A stretch of DNA of 64,000 bases from Amaranthus tricolor (Eukaryota > Streptophyta > Magnoliopsida > Caryophyllales > Amaranthaceae), in NCBI RefSeq assembly GCF_026212465.1, contig NC_080053.1, positions 4,201,261 through 4,265,260 on the forward strand, given 5' to 3'. Within the stretch, counting starts at the first letter, position 1. Every line of letters starts with the position of its first letter. Both the position numbers and the translations under genes were made by a program. The notes below the pieces were generated by a model. The model made no database searches, had not been told where the DNA came from, and saw only the letters and a program-made list of their open reading frames with translations. Positions 50,101 through 59,716 of this stretch are shown in pieces.

Positions 50101-50319
50101 ACTGAAAGGAAAAATAATTGGGTAGAATAAGTGAGGTGAACATACATGAATAAGATGGACACCAAGCCTCAGGAAATAATCTTGAATGTGAGGTTGAGAA
50201 AATGTTTGTTCCCGGAGAAGCGCATATGTTTGGTGTCCGTTCTTAACACTTGCTTCTACAATGTATTTTCCGATGTATCCACTCCCTCCGATCACCAACA
50301 CTTTGCTCACGATTGCCAT
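34612..50319 (-). CDS. Isoflavone reductase / phenylcoumaran benzylic ether reductase-family protein, five exons
   Basis: An NADPH-dependent atypical short-chain reductase of phenylpropanoid metabolism. Exons on -: 50319-50146, 40633-40484, 36694-36451, 35733-35530, 34805-34612; GT-AG introns; the sum is 966 bp (321 codons). The frame is consistent across all joins. Residues 7-17 carry the dinucleotide motif [23 protein letters not shown] begins exon 2; [11 protein letters not shown] begins exon 3 with the probable catalytic Lys137 in [14 protein letters not shown]; exon 4 holds [20 protein letters not shown]; exon 5 ends [17 protein letters not shown]. The length is close to the usual 308-320. 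Which lignan- or isoflavonoid-type substrate it uses cannot be decided here. Intron 1 is 9.5 kb and holds a MULE-like element, a LINE fragment and a MITE. Confidence 0.93.
37020..37222. mobile_element. Stowaway-like MITE in reductase intron 2
   Basis: Begins TACTTCCTCCTATTCATCTA and ends with the roughly inverted AAATAAGAGGGAATA. Internally similar to the 49627-49904 copy. It is directly followed by a second MITE. Confidence 0.5.
37226..37459. mobile_element. Second Stowaway-like MITE, reverse orientation
   Basis: Ends AGAACGGAAGAAGTA and shares the internal blocks GAGATCTTGTTTGAATCGTC and TATGTATAATTAGATATATT with the 17429 and 53521 copies. About 234 bp; the left end is decayed. Confidence 0.55.
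37468..37762. mobile_element. MITE with long inverted repeats
   Basis: The left end GGAAATTGTCAAAAATAAAT pairs with the right end, whose reverse complement begins GAAAAATTGTCAATTAATAA; both sides contain GATCC in the arm. About 295 bp. Similar in layout to, but different in sequence from, the 21341 element. Confidence 0.5.
39830..40296. mobile_element. CACTA-like MITE in reductase intron 2
   Basis: Starts CACTACAAAAAAAA and ends TTTTTTTGTAGCA, near-inverted to the CACTACAA terminus of CACTA elements. The interior carries GGGCGATGAC / GTCGCC motifs in both orientations near 39950-40050. Length 467 bp. A 3-bp target duplication is not evident, so the right end may be off by a base or two. Confidence 0.5.
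40985..42048 (+). pseudogene. FAR1/WRKY-GCM1-type DNA-binding protein of the TIR element, C-terminally deleted
   Basis: Exon 1 40985-41017 encodes [11 protein letters not shown]; the intron 41018-41571 is GT-AG and full of TTA/TTC repeats; exon 2 runs 41572-42048. Exon 2 carries [20 protein letters not shown], a conserved Cys in [23 protein letters not shown], and the HNH end [14 protein letters not shown]. This is the C...C...H-x-H zinc domain shared by FAR1/FHY3 and MULE transposases. After [10 protein letters not shown] the frame crosses into antisense PMD sequence at about 41993, so the transposase body has been removed. The other copy keeps about 35 more residues of the original protein. 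Predicted length here is 170 codons. Confidence 0.8.
41241..41516. repeat. Compound (TTA)n-(TTC)n-(TTA)n microsatellite
   Basis: A trinucleotide tract inside the intron of the FAR1-type gene: TTA units, then about 20 TTC units (41302-41363), then TTA units with a few substitutions. The sister copy has a shorter TTA-only tract at the same place (58630-58704). Confidence 0.95.
41993..43680 (-). pseudogene. Plant mobile domain (PMD) protein of the TIR element
   Basis: Start codon at 43680 ([11 protein letters not shown]). The frame is broken by stops (for example before 43386, and at 43098 and 42634) but readable: a Ser/Arg-rich N-terminus, then the PMD region with [57 protein letters not shown] and [13 protein letters not shown]. 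The final exon has [13 protein letters not shown] and [22 protein letters not shown] intron of 83 bp lies at 42248-42330. PMD proteins such as Arabidopsis MAIN and MAIL1 are host relatives; transposon-borne forms are known. It converges on the FAR1-type gene and its tail is cut at the deletion junction. Confidence 0.8.
44651..44805. repeat. Subterminal GTCGC/GCGAC hairpin of the TIR element
   Basis: About 155 bp of interrupted palindrome: GTCGCAGAAAAATCCGCGAC on the left is mirrored by GTCGCGGATTTTTCTGCGAC on the right; inner arms contain CGGTTCAGTCGC and GCGACTAAACCG. It sits about 300 bp inside the right terminus. Confidence 0.85.
45096..47689. other. Reductase intron 1: low-complexity islands
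   Basis: This stretch holds G/T-rich TCGGGTT-type islands (about 45410-45800 and 46985-47400) and a degenerate minisatellite (45990-46390). A short open frame at 46832 ([18 protein letters not shown]) resembles the start of a plastid transit peptide but runs straight into the G/T-rich island; it may be a captured or broken first exon. Confidence 0.5.
45990..46390. repeat. Degenerate minisatellite of AACTTGATTTAGCTGAATCAA-type units
   Basis: About ten diverged copies of a 30-45 bp unit containing CTTGATTTAG(C/T)TGAATCAA recur in tandem. Each unit is itself partly palindromic. Confidence 0.75.
47690..48880 (-). mobile_element. LINE ORF2 fragment (post-RT and zinc-binding region)
   Basis: On - the broken frames follow the part of plant LINE ORF2 after the [22 protein letters not shown] near 48840, then [15 protein letters not shown] sequence near 48640, a zinc-binding region with [16 protein letters not shown] near 48050, and an RNase H-like tail to about 47700. 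Stops and frameshifts throughout. It lies in reductase intron 1. Confidence 0.7.
49627..49904. mobile_element. Stowaway-like MITE in reductase intron 1
   Basis: Starts TACTACCTTCTATTCTGCTT and ends GAATAGAAGGGAGTA, inverted to each other. About 278 bp, about 240 bp from the end of exon 1. Confidence 0.7.
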
Positions 50320-52382
50320 TGGATTCAAAACAAGGAGGAAGCTAATGAAGACTATAATTATGAAATGGAATGGAAGGTATGTGGTCTGTGTGATACGGTT
50401 TTATACCGTCCAGGTTAACTGCTAGCCCGTCATAATTTCAAAACTTCCACTCGTAATGTGTGAAAAGAACGTCACACAAAAGTACTTGGGAAAGACTAGG
50501 TCAAATTCGACCGTATTAATTCCGATTTCAATCATTTTTATATATTTTCTTATTTTGTTGGCCGTTTCGGTAATGAAACGAAGAAGTGCAAAAGACATTT
50601 AAAATACCTGAAGTGGAAGCGTTATCAAAGTCAATGGTCAACGAACTGAAAGTGTGATGTAATTCTTCTGCGGAAGTAACCTGAAGTCCTGCAACAAAAC
50701 ACGTTAGCTTTGATGATCTCCCGAAAAACCCCTCCGACGCTCAAGTCAGGAGAGATTAATGAATGAACAATAATAGATTGAATGCAAGACTGTATATATG
50801 GGGATGTTGGTTGATTATAGTTTGGTATATTGATAAAGATGATAATAAGTAGAGATTTAGGCAAAGTTTCGGTATGGTATTTATGAACGTCCGGTGCGAA
50901 ATGATACAAGTAACACATTTATAATCACAAAGAGGGAGTTATACCAAAGAAAAGTAGGACATTATGGGTAGACGGAGGGTAGTGGAGGAAAGTGGTAAGT
51001 ATTGGGTAGTTATTTTTGGGTTAGGGAGGTTACTTACTTGGTAACCAAGCAATTAGATTGAAAAGTCGTAAAAGCCCCTTTATTAAGAGTCAAGATCAAT
51101 AGAAAGTCAAAGTGTATTAAGGTAAAATCATCACTAATAAATAATTAATCAAATAAGTTTAATTATTACTATAACATCATCCTTTTAATTTTCACTTATG
51201 ATTTTTATTCAGAAACTACGATATTTCTAGTATACTTTAGTATGTTGATTCAACATATCATTGTTGTAACTTTAAAATCATATATTTTGTTCCACAACAA
51301 ATACAACAATCTTAAATATATATGTTTTTAAGAAAATTATAAAGGTAAAATAATTTTTTATAAAATTCTTAACTCGTTGGGTTGACTCAAATAAACTCTA
51401 TTTAAAAATGACACGACTTGAATATAAACTGATCAAAAATAACTTGATTAAAAACTTGTTCGTCAACCTATCTACATATCTTGATGAGTTTAAAAGAGAG
51501 AATGAGTTTATAGAAGAACGTAAAAAAAATGTAGCACCATGCCTATAGTAGAATTGAATTGGAATTAAATGGAGAGATCAAAATAAAAAATATATCAAAC
51601 TCATATAGATGATAAGAGTAATATTTTAAGCTAATATACAATCAAATAATTATTAACGACAGGTCAGATATGATAATGATAATGAAGATATAGGTTGCCT
51701 ATATACATCCAAGCATGTCATATGAAGTGATAGTCATAACATCTTACTCTTTGAAAGAATGAGTATCATGTATATTTTCTGAAAAATGTTTTTCTTAAAC
51801 ATCCTTGTTTACGATTTATTCTTGTTTACATCCAAGCATGTCATATGATATTGTTGCTATATAACTAATATTGATATCAATCACAATATTACCAAATATT
51901 CCCAATACTCTTTTAATCTCTTTAAATTAAACACACCACTTTTTAAAAATTATTTTCTGAATTTGTAGTTCATGAATAAGACACAGAATAAATAGGTGTA
52001 ATAAATAGGTAAACAAGATTACCAGAGAGATGAAGTACAATTTAGAACCATGAATCTAATCGTGTTGAGTTATTTCCTTAATAATTTTAAATAATAACCC
52101 ATTTGAAGAAAATCAAGATATCTATCCTCTCTATATCAATATTCAATAATAACATAATAAACAAATAAATTTTAAAATCCATAGAAAAATTATAAGCCAC
52201 TCAAACTTGGGCCTCATAGATTTACGTATTCACTCGATTGTTAATGTATGGCCTGGTTGGGTGGAGATACTGAAGTTATGTAAGATGCTTTTCAAATAAC
52301 GACCAAACAGAAAGGAATTATCTTGCATTTTCCACGTTTATTTTCTCATCATTAGTTTTCAGATACTACCTCCATTCTGAAA
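50320..52382. other. Upstream region of the reductase gene and intergenic DNA
   Basis: No further gene is supported. Two copies of CATCCAAGCATGTCATATGA lie near 51707 and 51831. No promoter element can be assigned with confidence. Confidence 0.5.
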
Positions 52383-52504
52383 GGGTGTTGCTAAACTTCG
52401 CCACCCTTTTCATTTTTTCGCCACCCCCCTCCAAATGAAAGTACGAATTTGCCCCTGATTTTTTAAAAATTACAATTTTGCCACTCATTTCAAATTTTTT
52501 ATTT

Positions 52505-52535
<31 letters not shown>

Positions 52536-53129
52536 CAATAATAAAATTAAATAATAATAATTATTATTCAAAAAAAAAAAAAAAAAAGTTGAGTCGCACA
52601 AAATTGGGCGACTGAACCTAGGTCGAGTCGCCCAGATCTGGGCGACTGAACCTAGGTCGAGTCGCCCAAAATTGGGCGACTCAAATTTTTTTTTTTTTTT
52701 TTTTTTTTCTTTTTGGAAAATAATAATAATAATAATAATATTAATACAAATAATAATAATTTATAGATTAATGTGGTCTATTAGCTCAGTTGGTTAGAGC
52801 GTTGTGCTATTAACGTGAAGGTCTCAAGTTCGAGATACCTTCACGTTAATAGCACAACGCTCTAACCAACTGAGCTAATAGACCACATTAATCTATAAAT
52901 TATTATTATTTGTATTAATATTATTATTATTATTATTATTATTATTTTCCAAAAAGAAAAAAAAATAAAAAAAATAAAAATTGAGTCGCCCAATTTTGGG
53001 CGACTCGACCTAGGTTCAGTCGCCCAGATCTGGGCGACTCGACCTAGGTTCAGTCGCCCAATTTTGTGCGACTCAACTTTTTTTTTTTTTTTTTTGAATA
53101 ATAATTATTATTATTTAATTTTATTATTG

Positions 53130-53161
<32 letters not shown>

Positions 53162-53162
53162 G

Positions 53163-53241
<79 letters not shown>

Positions 53242-53290
53242 TATTATTATTATTAATTTTATTTATTATTATTATTTAATTTTATTATTG

Positions 53291-53346
<56 letters not shown>

Positions 53347-53464
53347 AATAAGAAATTTGTAAAGAGTGGCATTTTTGTAATTTTTTTAACTACAGGGGCA
53401 AATACGTAATTTTAGAGGGGGGTGGCGAAAAAATGAAAAGGGGTGGCGAACTTTAAGGATTGGG
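52383..53464. mobile_element. Foldback (hairpin) TIR element enclosing mirrored tRNA halves
   Basis: A 1082-bp element almost entirely made of one inverted repeat centred near 52829. The ends (GGGTGTTGCTAAACTTCGCC left; CCCAATCCTTAAAGTTCGCC as reverse complement of the right) match the termini of the 40687 and 58159 elements. The flanks are perfect direct repeats TTCTGAAA (52375-52382 and 53465-53472). The arms carry GTCGCCCAGATCTGGGCGAC units (52628 and 53021 regions) and TTA/TAA tracts; the right arm is longer because its TTA tract is expanded. The centre is a 14-bp loop within a tRNA-like sequence. Confidence 0.9.
52775..52837 (+). pseudogene. Truncated tRNA-Ile-like gene (anticodon ATT), with mirrored copy to 52884
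   Basis: From GGTCTATTAGCTCAGTTGG through GAGC, the anticodon arm and GGTC to AAGTTCGAG this follows the first ~60 bases of plant tRNA-Ile(AAT). The acceptor 5' strand and D arm are intact. The anticodon loop is CTATTAA (anticodon ATT) rather than CTAATAA. The anticodon stem has weakened pairs (TTGTG/CGTGA). The sequence then turns back into its own reverse complement (52837-52884), so the 3' half of the tRNA is absent and no functional tRNA can form. Internal A-box and most of the B-box are present. Confidence 0.8.
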
Positions 53465-53520
53465 TTCTGAAATACTTACGACACATTGTGAAAAAAAATA
53501 TCAAGCTAGTGCAGATATAA

Positions 53521-53781
53521 TACTTCCTCCGTTTCAAAATACTTGCAATATTTGCTTTATCACGCAGTCCAATACACTGATTCAATATTTAGTATCTCTA
53601 ATTACGTATAATTAAAAATTATAAAAATTTAATATTAAAATCTTTGGAACAAAATAAATCAAGTAAGATCTCATTTGCCTATGTTTTAACTTATATATTA
53701 AAACTTAATCACAAATTAAAAGTTGTAAATGAATAGTGTCACAAACCTTAACATTGTAACTAATATGGAACGAAAGAAGTA
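53521..53781. mobile_element. Stowaway-like MITE
   Basis: Starts TACTTCCTCCGTTTCAAAAT and ends GGAACGAAAGAAGTA. About 261 bp. Best preserved copy of the family seen at 17429, 37226 and 57848. It lies 49 bp from the foldback target duplication. Confidence 0.75.
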
Positions 53782-53999
53782 GAATAAAGTGGGAAGAAAT
53801 TTAGAGAAAATGCTAAAAGGGATAAAATGTGAGAAAAATAATACCCTTCTGTTTCCCTATGCTATTGATATTATACTATTTCCTTTAAAGTTTGAGTACG
53901 AAAGATTCTTTATATAAAGGTAGATATAGATGCTAAGTAATGATTGTAACTATTGAAGATTTACGACATTTGACCTTTCAACTAACCATCACTACTGCA

Positions 54000-55030
54000 A
54001 AATACTCGATCTCTTGGGTGTCGATTGTATAAAGTTTGTGACTGATGCGTGATTGGATTAAATACTCCAAGAACAAGATAATTCCTTCCAAGAACCAATG
54101 TCAAGACTGATCTTGACACAATGACACACACACACAAGCCTTCTGTTTTGAATGACAAAACAGAAGGTTGGCCAGAACAACTCCAAGGAAGGGTTCCTAT
54201 GTCGTGGATAGAGACAAATGATCTTCAATTAATCGATTGGCCTCTTCCTAACACTTAAATTGAAATTCACTCTCTCAATTCTTGTGGAATAAACCTGAAT
54301 ACTCACTTTGCTTCACTCACAAAGGATTTACTCATAACAGCAATTGAAAACAATTACTTGAAGAAAATCTGTATTGAATAATCTGAATGTGTTGATACAA
54401 ATGAGGGTGTCCCTTTATATAGGACTCTAACGGCTATTTTCAGGTGCCTAACAAACATAACTACCTCCGTGCTTAATTATTAAAGCGCGTGTATTACATG
54501 ACAATCAAAACAGAATGCAAAACAGCCTATTTATGTTAAGTATCAGCTTCTTCATAAAACTGACGAACAAGGGACCTTGCAGCTAAGTTTGTGGATTCTA
54601 TGAGTATTATCAGCATTGTTCTTGGACCCTGACTTCTTGGTCCATATATAGAGATGCCCTCTTCCAAGTTTCCACGTTCTTTCATGTACCAGATTGGGCT
54701 CTCAACGCTGTTCAAGGTAGGCTGACAGACAATTTGTCGTTCTGTCTATCCTGTTGTCTGATGGTCATGATGCAGGCTTCTGTTTTGCTTGTTTGTTTCT
54801 GAGAGGTCCTCTATTGATTCCTCCTGGTCTTGCCATGCTTTGATACTCATGTTTGGTCTAGATTGGAGATGGTCTTCCTTAGTTTTCATACCCACGTCAG
54901 TAGATTCAGCAATGTATAGATCAGTAGCAGTAGGTTCAGCAATGATGTTGATCCAATTATGCTCCTCATGGTTTGTGTTGGATTGTGGGCTGTTCATAAT
55001 TGGATCAGTGACACAATTGGATGTGATGCA
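54000..55030 (-). repeat. LTR-like segment, minus strand
   Basis: On - a TATA box CCTATATAAAGGGAC (54411-54425) is followed by transcript-like sequence, as in copia-type LTRs. Exact termini are not found; a short frame at 54746-54997 has no recognisable domain. Confidence 0.35.
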
Positions 55031-55035
55031 AAAAG

Positions 55036-55283
55036 TACTCCATCTATCCCCATGAGATTGAAAAAGAAGACGGTAATTTTTAAGGAAAATATGAAAAATT
55101 GTGAAAATTTAATATTAAATGAAGATAAAGAATGAATTATATAGATGATATTAAAAAAGAGTTTAAATTTATAGTTAATTTAAAAGAAGATAATGTGATT
55201 CATATCCGAACAAAGAAATAATGCATAAAAATGGGACAATCTAAAGTAAGAATTAATGCAAATTGAATAGAATAGGAGAAGTA
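55036..55283. mobile_element. Stowaway-like MITE
   Basis: Starts TACTCCATCTATCCCCATGA and ends AATAGGAGAAGTA; about 248 bp with GATTGAAAAAG / GACAATCTAAAG in the arms. Confidence 0.6.
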
Positions 55284-57109
55284 TTGTGTCAGTTTTCAAA
55301 TACGACCCCGAAATGGGCTCCAGAGATAATAGCTATTGGCACTTTGAACCTGTCGAAATTAAAGCTTTAGGCAAGTTTATGGAGTAATTTTGTGGCTTCT
55401 GTCTACGAGGAACAAATCACGCAATAAGGCTTCGCTTTTTTTAATATTTATAATAGTCTATGATGATGAATAGAATGGCGATGGTAGTATGGAGGCGGTA
55501 GGTGGGCATCACGTGGGCGACAGCACTACTATCATATATAGTAACATATCATACATTTTATTAATTTTATTGTATAATTGCAATAAGGAAGTTTGATTGT
55601 GAGCAAGCTATTTGTCTTTTTTTCATTGGTCAGTATTAATAGAATTTGACTGATTTGTATTTTTTACATTTATCGTATTTACAAATTTATATTTTCGAAA
55701 AAACTCATATATTAATGGATGCAATAAATCATAATTATTCCAAAGATAAAGTTGTATATAAATGCACTATTTAAAAAATTATAATGGCAAATAGATAATG
55801 TATTGTGTAGAAAATTATATTGTTTGATAAAATACTAGAATTACACCGGCGTAGATTATTATAATACGGAATAAATTACATTTACTCCAGTGAAATTGAA
55901 ATTATACAAGTTAGAAAATTATACTGCAAAATTACACTGTGTATAAAATTATACAGCAATTTAGGAAATTACTTAAAGTACATAATAGTCACTTTTTCCA
56001 TCAATTGTTATTTAAAACTAAAATGACATAAAATTCAATTAATTGATCATTAAAATTAGTTATTTATATTGTTAGACTACCATAAATACAATTTTGAATT
56101 CTAAGAAAAATGTGAAGTATGGTTTGCAATCTAAAATTTCATTAAAATATTAATGTATTTAAAAATCTGTGCATTGCACGGGTATCTATCCTAGTTATAC
56201 TCTAATTCAACAACCAACTTGCCACATGCCAGTTGGAGAATTAGAGTTGAAGAGCTTTAAATGTTGCTATGTAGCTTGCTTTGAATTTATTTCAAAAGAT
56301 GTTAATTAGAGCTTTAATATTCAAATAATAATTATAATCATCTATATTAAAAAAAATATACTTTTCATAAATTCACATTTAAATTATAATAACTCTCACA
56401 ATTGCAATATAAATACAATAAATCAGTCACACATCATTCCCCACTAATTTTTCAAATTTTGAAAAATGTTTGATTTGCATTCAAACAATATAAAAGAAAT
56501 TATAACCTTTTCCAAATACTCTTGACCTGATTCAAAACTTGATAACATATCACTAAAATCATGATAAGTATTAAGATGTTAATGATCAAACATAGCGTCA
56601 TTTGACAATAAAAGTCAAATCAAAAAAATAAATTATATGGTACAAAATATGGGCTATATTTATAAATGAGACTTTGGTAGTTGAATATGTTAGAAGAGAT
56701 AGCTATATACTTATAACTTGGAGAATTTAGGATTATGTAAAAATTAAATTTTTATTTGATCTCACATATATTGGGTATAAAGTTGTAATATCAATATATA
56801 TTTTGCTTTACCAGGATACAATCAATGTATCTAATAATTTTTTTTCTTGGACTATATTATGGTAATATAAATTGATAAAGTCATATACATTTACATTTTA
56901 AAAAAATATTTTTTACTTTTGTTATTTGGTAAATTATCGAAGCTTAATATGAGACCAATATTCAGATTATTCATGATTAATCAATAAGTGATATTATTGT
57001 TGAAAAATCATAAAAATATTGGATATTTTTTGATAAGTTCTTCATTTATATAAGACTATATAAAATTTGTATAAATACTAATCAAGAATAATTTACTGAA
57101 GTGTTGTAC
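55284..57109. other. AT-rich intergenic DNA
   Basis: Apart from the Helitron-like terminus near 56169, no gene or bounded repeat was recognised. Confidence 0.5.
56169..56194 (+). mobile_element. Helitron-like 3' terminus
   Basis: The sequence GTGCATTGCAC (short GC hairpin) is followed by GGGTATCTATC and CTAG, then T. A hairpin about 10-12 bp before CTRR and a 3' T is the hallmark of plant Helitron ends. The 5' TC end could not be placed. Confidence 0.45.
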
Positions 57110-57480
57110 CACACTTCTTGGGGAGACTTGAACATCAAGGCAATATGAGCCGATTGATTGATCAATAACATGCCATAGCCACCACTTCGACTAAAAGCGC
57201 TTCCCCAATTTTTCTTGGTTTAACATACACCTTGCCCTTTTCAACAATGTCTTATTCGTTTTCTCTGCAATACCATTTTGTGTTGTGGTCTTCCCGCACA
57301 CGTTCTATGACAAATAATCCCTTCTTTAAAACAATATTGAAGAAATTTACCATCAACAAATTCAAGATCATTATTAGTTTTTAATGTCTGAATGCTCCTA
57401 CCACACTTTTTTTCAATCATTTTCTCTTCAACAAACATTAAATACTTCTTCTTTGTCCTTGATGAAGTAGCACTTCAAAA
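57110..57480 (-). mobile_element. Ty1/copia integrase fragment
   Basis: On - a frame at 57438-57241 reads IQTLKTNNDLEF, then FCFKEGI-type residues and CHRTCAGRPQHKMV, matching the copia integrase block around LRTDNGLEF...GIVRHKTV...TPQQNG. Downstream frames to 57110 (WLWHVIDQSIGS) match the following ACYLINRSPS region. Frameshifts and stops are present; no LTRs nearby. Confidence 0.75.
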
Positions 57481-57847
57481 GGCATCAATGGAAGTTAGCA
57501 AGTTGAAACAGTTGCATTATCAATGAGATTTCATTAGTCGTTTTTAGTACCTAATTTTATATATATATTTTTTTCGTTACTAATTATAATTTAATTAGTG
57601 ATGATAGTAATTTGAAAATTTCTACGGTGATTAGAAACTTGTTAGTTTTTAATGTAGTTATGAACCGTAACAAGTAACATAAACTTTAGAGGTAAAAATT
57701 AAAGTTGAGCAACTATCCATAACAATTTGAGAAAATTTTAATAATTACCTGAGCATTTTATTTAACCATGATGGGAATAAATTAAATATTTCATACAAGT
57801 ACACAAGTGATTTTAAGCATGAAACACAAGTTGCCTAACTTGTAACA

Positions 57848-58110
57848 TACTTCCTCCGTTCCATTATATTCAGTACATTTGACTTTTTAAGCATTTCAAT
57901 GTATTATTTTATTTATTTATATGTTGAATTCTACACATCTAAAAATTATAAAAAATTAATATTATTAAAGTGTACGATTAGACAATTCAAACAGGATCCC
58001 ACTTGACTATATTTTTTACTTACACATTAATCGCAATACATAAAATAAGTTTGAATAATGAACAGTACCCATAATTGAAATGTAGCGAGTATTTCAAAAC
58101 GGAGGAAGTA
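57848..58110. mobile_element. Stowaway-like MITE
   Basis: Terminal repeats TACTTCCTCCGTTCCATTAT and TACTTCCTCCGTTTTGAAAT (reverse complement of the right end), flanked by TA. Length 263 bp. It lies 48 bp left of the next TIR element. Confidence 0.85.
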
Positions 58111-58457
58111 TATAACAATTTATTACACGTATTTTTATACTAATCGGATTATATTTTAGGGAGTTACTAAATTTTTCCACCCCTTTTCATTCTATCGCCA
58201 CCCCCTTGAAATTACAAATTTGCCCCTAAAGTTTAAAAATTTACAAAATTGACACTGGACTTAAAACTTAATTAACAATGTAAATCACATTTAATAACAC
58301 TATTAACACTTTAATCCCGAAGATTTGTCTATGTATATCGAATTCTCAGACGCGTTCTTGTATGAAATACGAATTCAAACACGGTACTATCTTTCTAAAA
58401 ACTCTCTAAAAACGTTGTTCGATTTTAAACAAGCTATTACTTGTAATCGATTAACTA

Positions 58458-58632
58458 GGGCTAACGAAAACGATTATTAATTGGATCCGGTACGTAAATT
58501 TTTCGATTTGAATCGTTGGAAATGTGTTTAAAAAAAAAGAATCGCACCAAACTGGGCGACTAAACCATGGTTCAGTCGCACAAAACTTTATATTTGTTAT
58601 TATTAATTTTATTTGTCGTAATTTTTTTATTA

Positions 58633-58698
<66 letters not shown>

Positions 58699-59367
58699 TT
58701 ATTAAAGTTTTTTTAGTATTAGTATTTTTATTAATTTTTGTTATATTATTATTTATATTTTCATTATTAATGTAATTAATTTATGTTATTTATATTTAAA
58801 ATTTGCAGGAGTTTGAAACTTCAGAGACAACGTATGTTACTCCGGTAGCTTTGTTACGGATAGGGAATTTATTTCCTTAGATGAGTTACATAGTTGGGTC
58901 GATGCGATAGCAATAACAATTGGTTTTCAATTTACACGTGCTTCTTATAAAAAAAAGAAGGACATTCTAGAGTTAGTGTGTATTTAAGATGTCACCGCTA
59001 TGGCAATATTAGGGGTGATGTACATAATTTAGATAATACTGCCCGACCTGGTTCTAAAAGTAGAAGTTGTGGGTGTAAATTTTTGATTATAGCAAGTAGT
59101 CATAAACCAAGAGAAAGACTTTGGACGGTAAGGGTGTCTCCTGGTGAAAAAGGAAAACATAACCACCCGTTCTTAGTGTACAGAGATGGTCATGTAAGGG
59201 TGAATAGAATCAACGTAGATATTCGGGAGAACATACGACAGCTTAGTGCAACCGGAATACAACCGGCCTTTATTATGACTTCTATTAGAGAAAATTTTCC
59301 TGATATTTTTATTAGCATAAATCAGATATATAATATTAGGCACGCTCAGAGGGGGCTGAAGAACTAG
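58458..59367 (+). pseudogene. FAR1-type gene of the second element
   Basis: The exon 1 counterpart (about 58458-58490) has lost its ATG (AGG) and has an internal TAA. The TTA-rich intron ends at an AG before 58809. Exon 2 has a one-base loss near its start, then a readable frame from 58978: [52 protein letters not shown], then QLSATGIQPAFIMTSIRENF and ISINQIYNIRHAQR. The last part is missing from the first element and belongs to the region leading into the transposase body. The frame ends at 59367 after entering antisense PMD sequence. Confidence 0.8.
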
Positions 59368-59716
59368 GGCCGCCACGTGCGAATCTCCCGTCGCGCCCCC
59401 GGACAATAGTCTAGTCCACTGGCCGAAAATCAGGAGCTTTGTATTCAACATCATCAGCAACATTATCATCATCACTTGAAACCCCCCAACTACTCTGCAT
59501 GCTACTAACCTGGTCCTCAAGAGGGGTTCGCACTAGGTCCAGCGCACTCGACCGTTGGGCAATACTGTGTCTGGCAGCCTCTTCCTGCCTAGCCCTTCTA
59601 GCTGAACCTGTTACTCCCTTCTCATGCGGGTCCCCTCTGAGTAAGGTAGGCCTAGAACTATTACCGCTCAACAAGTTTCTATAAAAACCCTTTCCTCTTC
59701 CTTGATTACCAGCCAT
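59346..59716 (-). pseudogene. PMD gene N-terminus of the second element
   Basis: Starts MAGNQGRGKGFYRNLLSG at 59716 and stays open to about 59411 ([20 protein letters not shown]), then a stop. About 20 more residues (RFARGGPSSS) follow before the fusion with the FAR1 gene. It lacks the PMD core entirely. Compared with the first copy this N-terminus has no stops, so it gives the better view of the ancestral protein start. Confidence 0.75.

Noticed and set aside
50320..50328. Upstream start for the reductase at 50328
   Set aside because: The codon is TTG; the ATG at 50319 gives the normal family N-terminus.
52775..52850. Functional tRNA gene
   Set aside because: The sequence turns into its own reverse complement in the T arm, so the 3' half and acceptor strand are absent.
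53064..53345. Poly-Leu frame and possible CRISPR-like periodicity
   Set aside because: A (TTA)n tract in the foldback right arm; there are no spacer-repeat units anywhere in the window.
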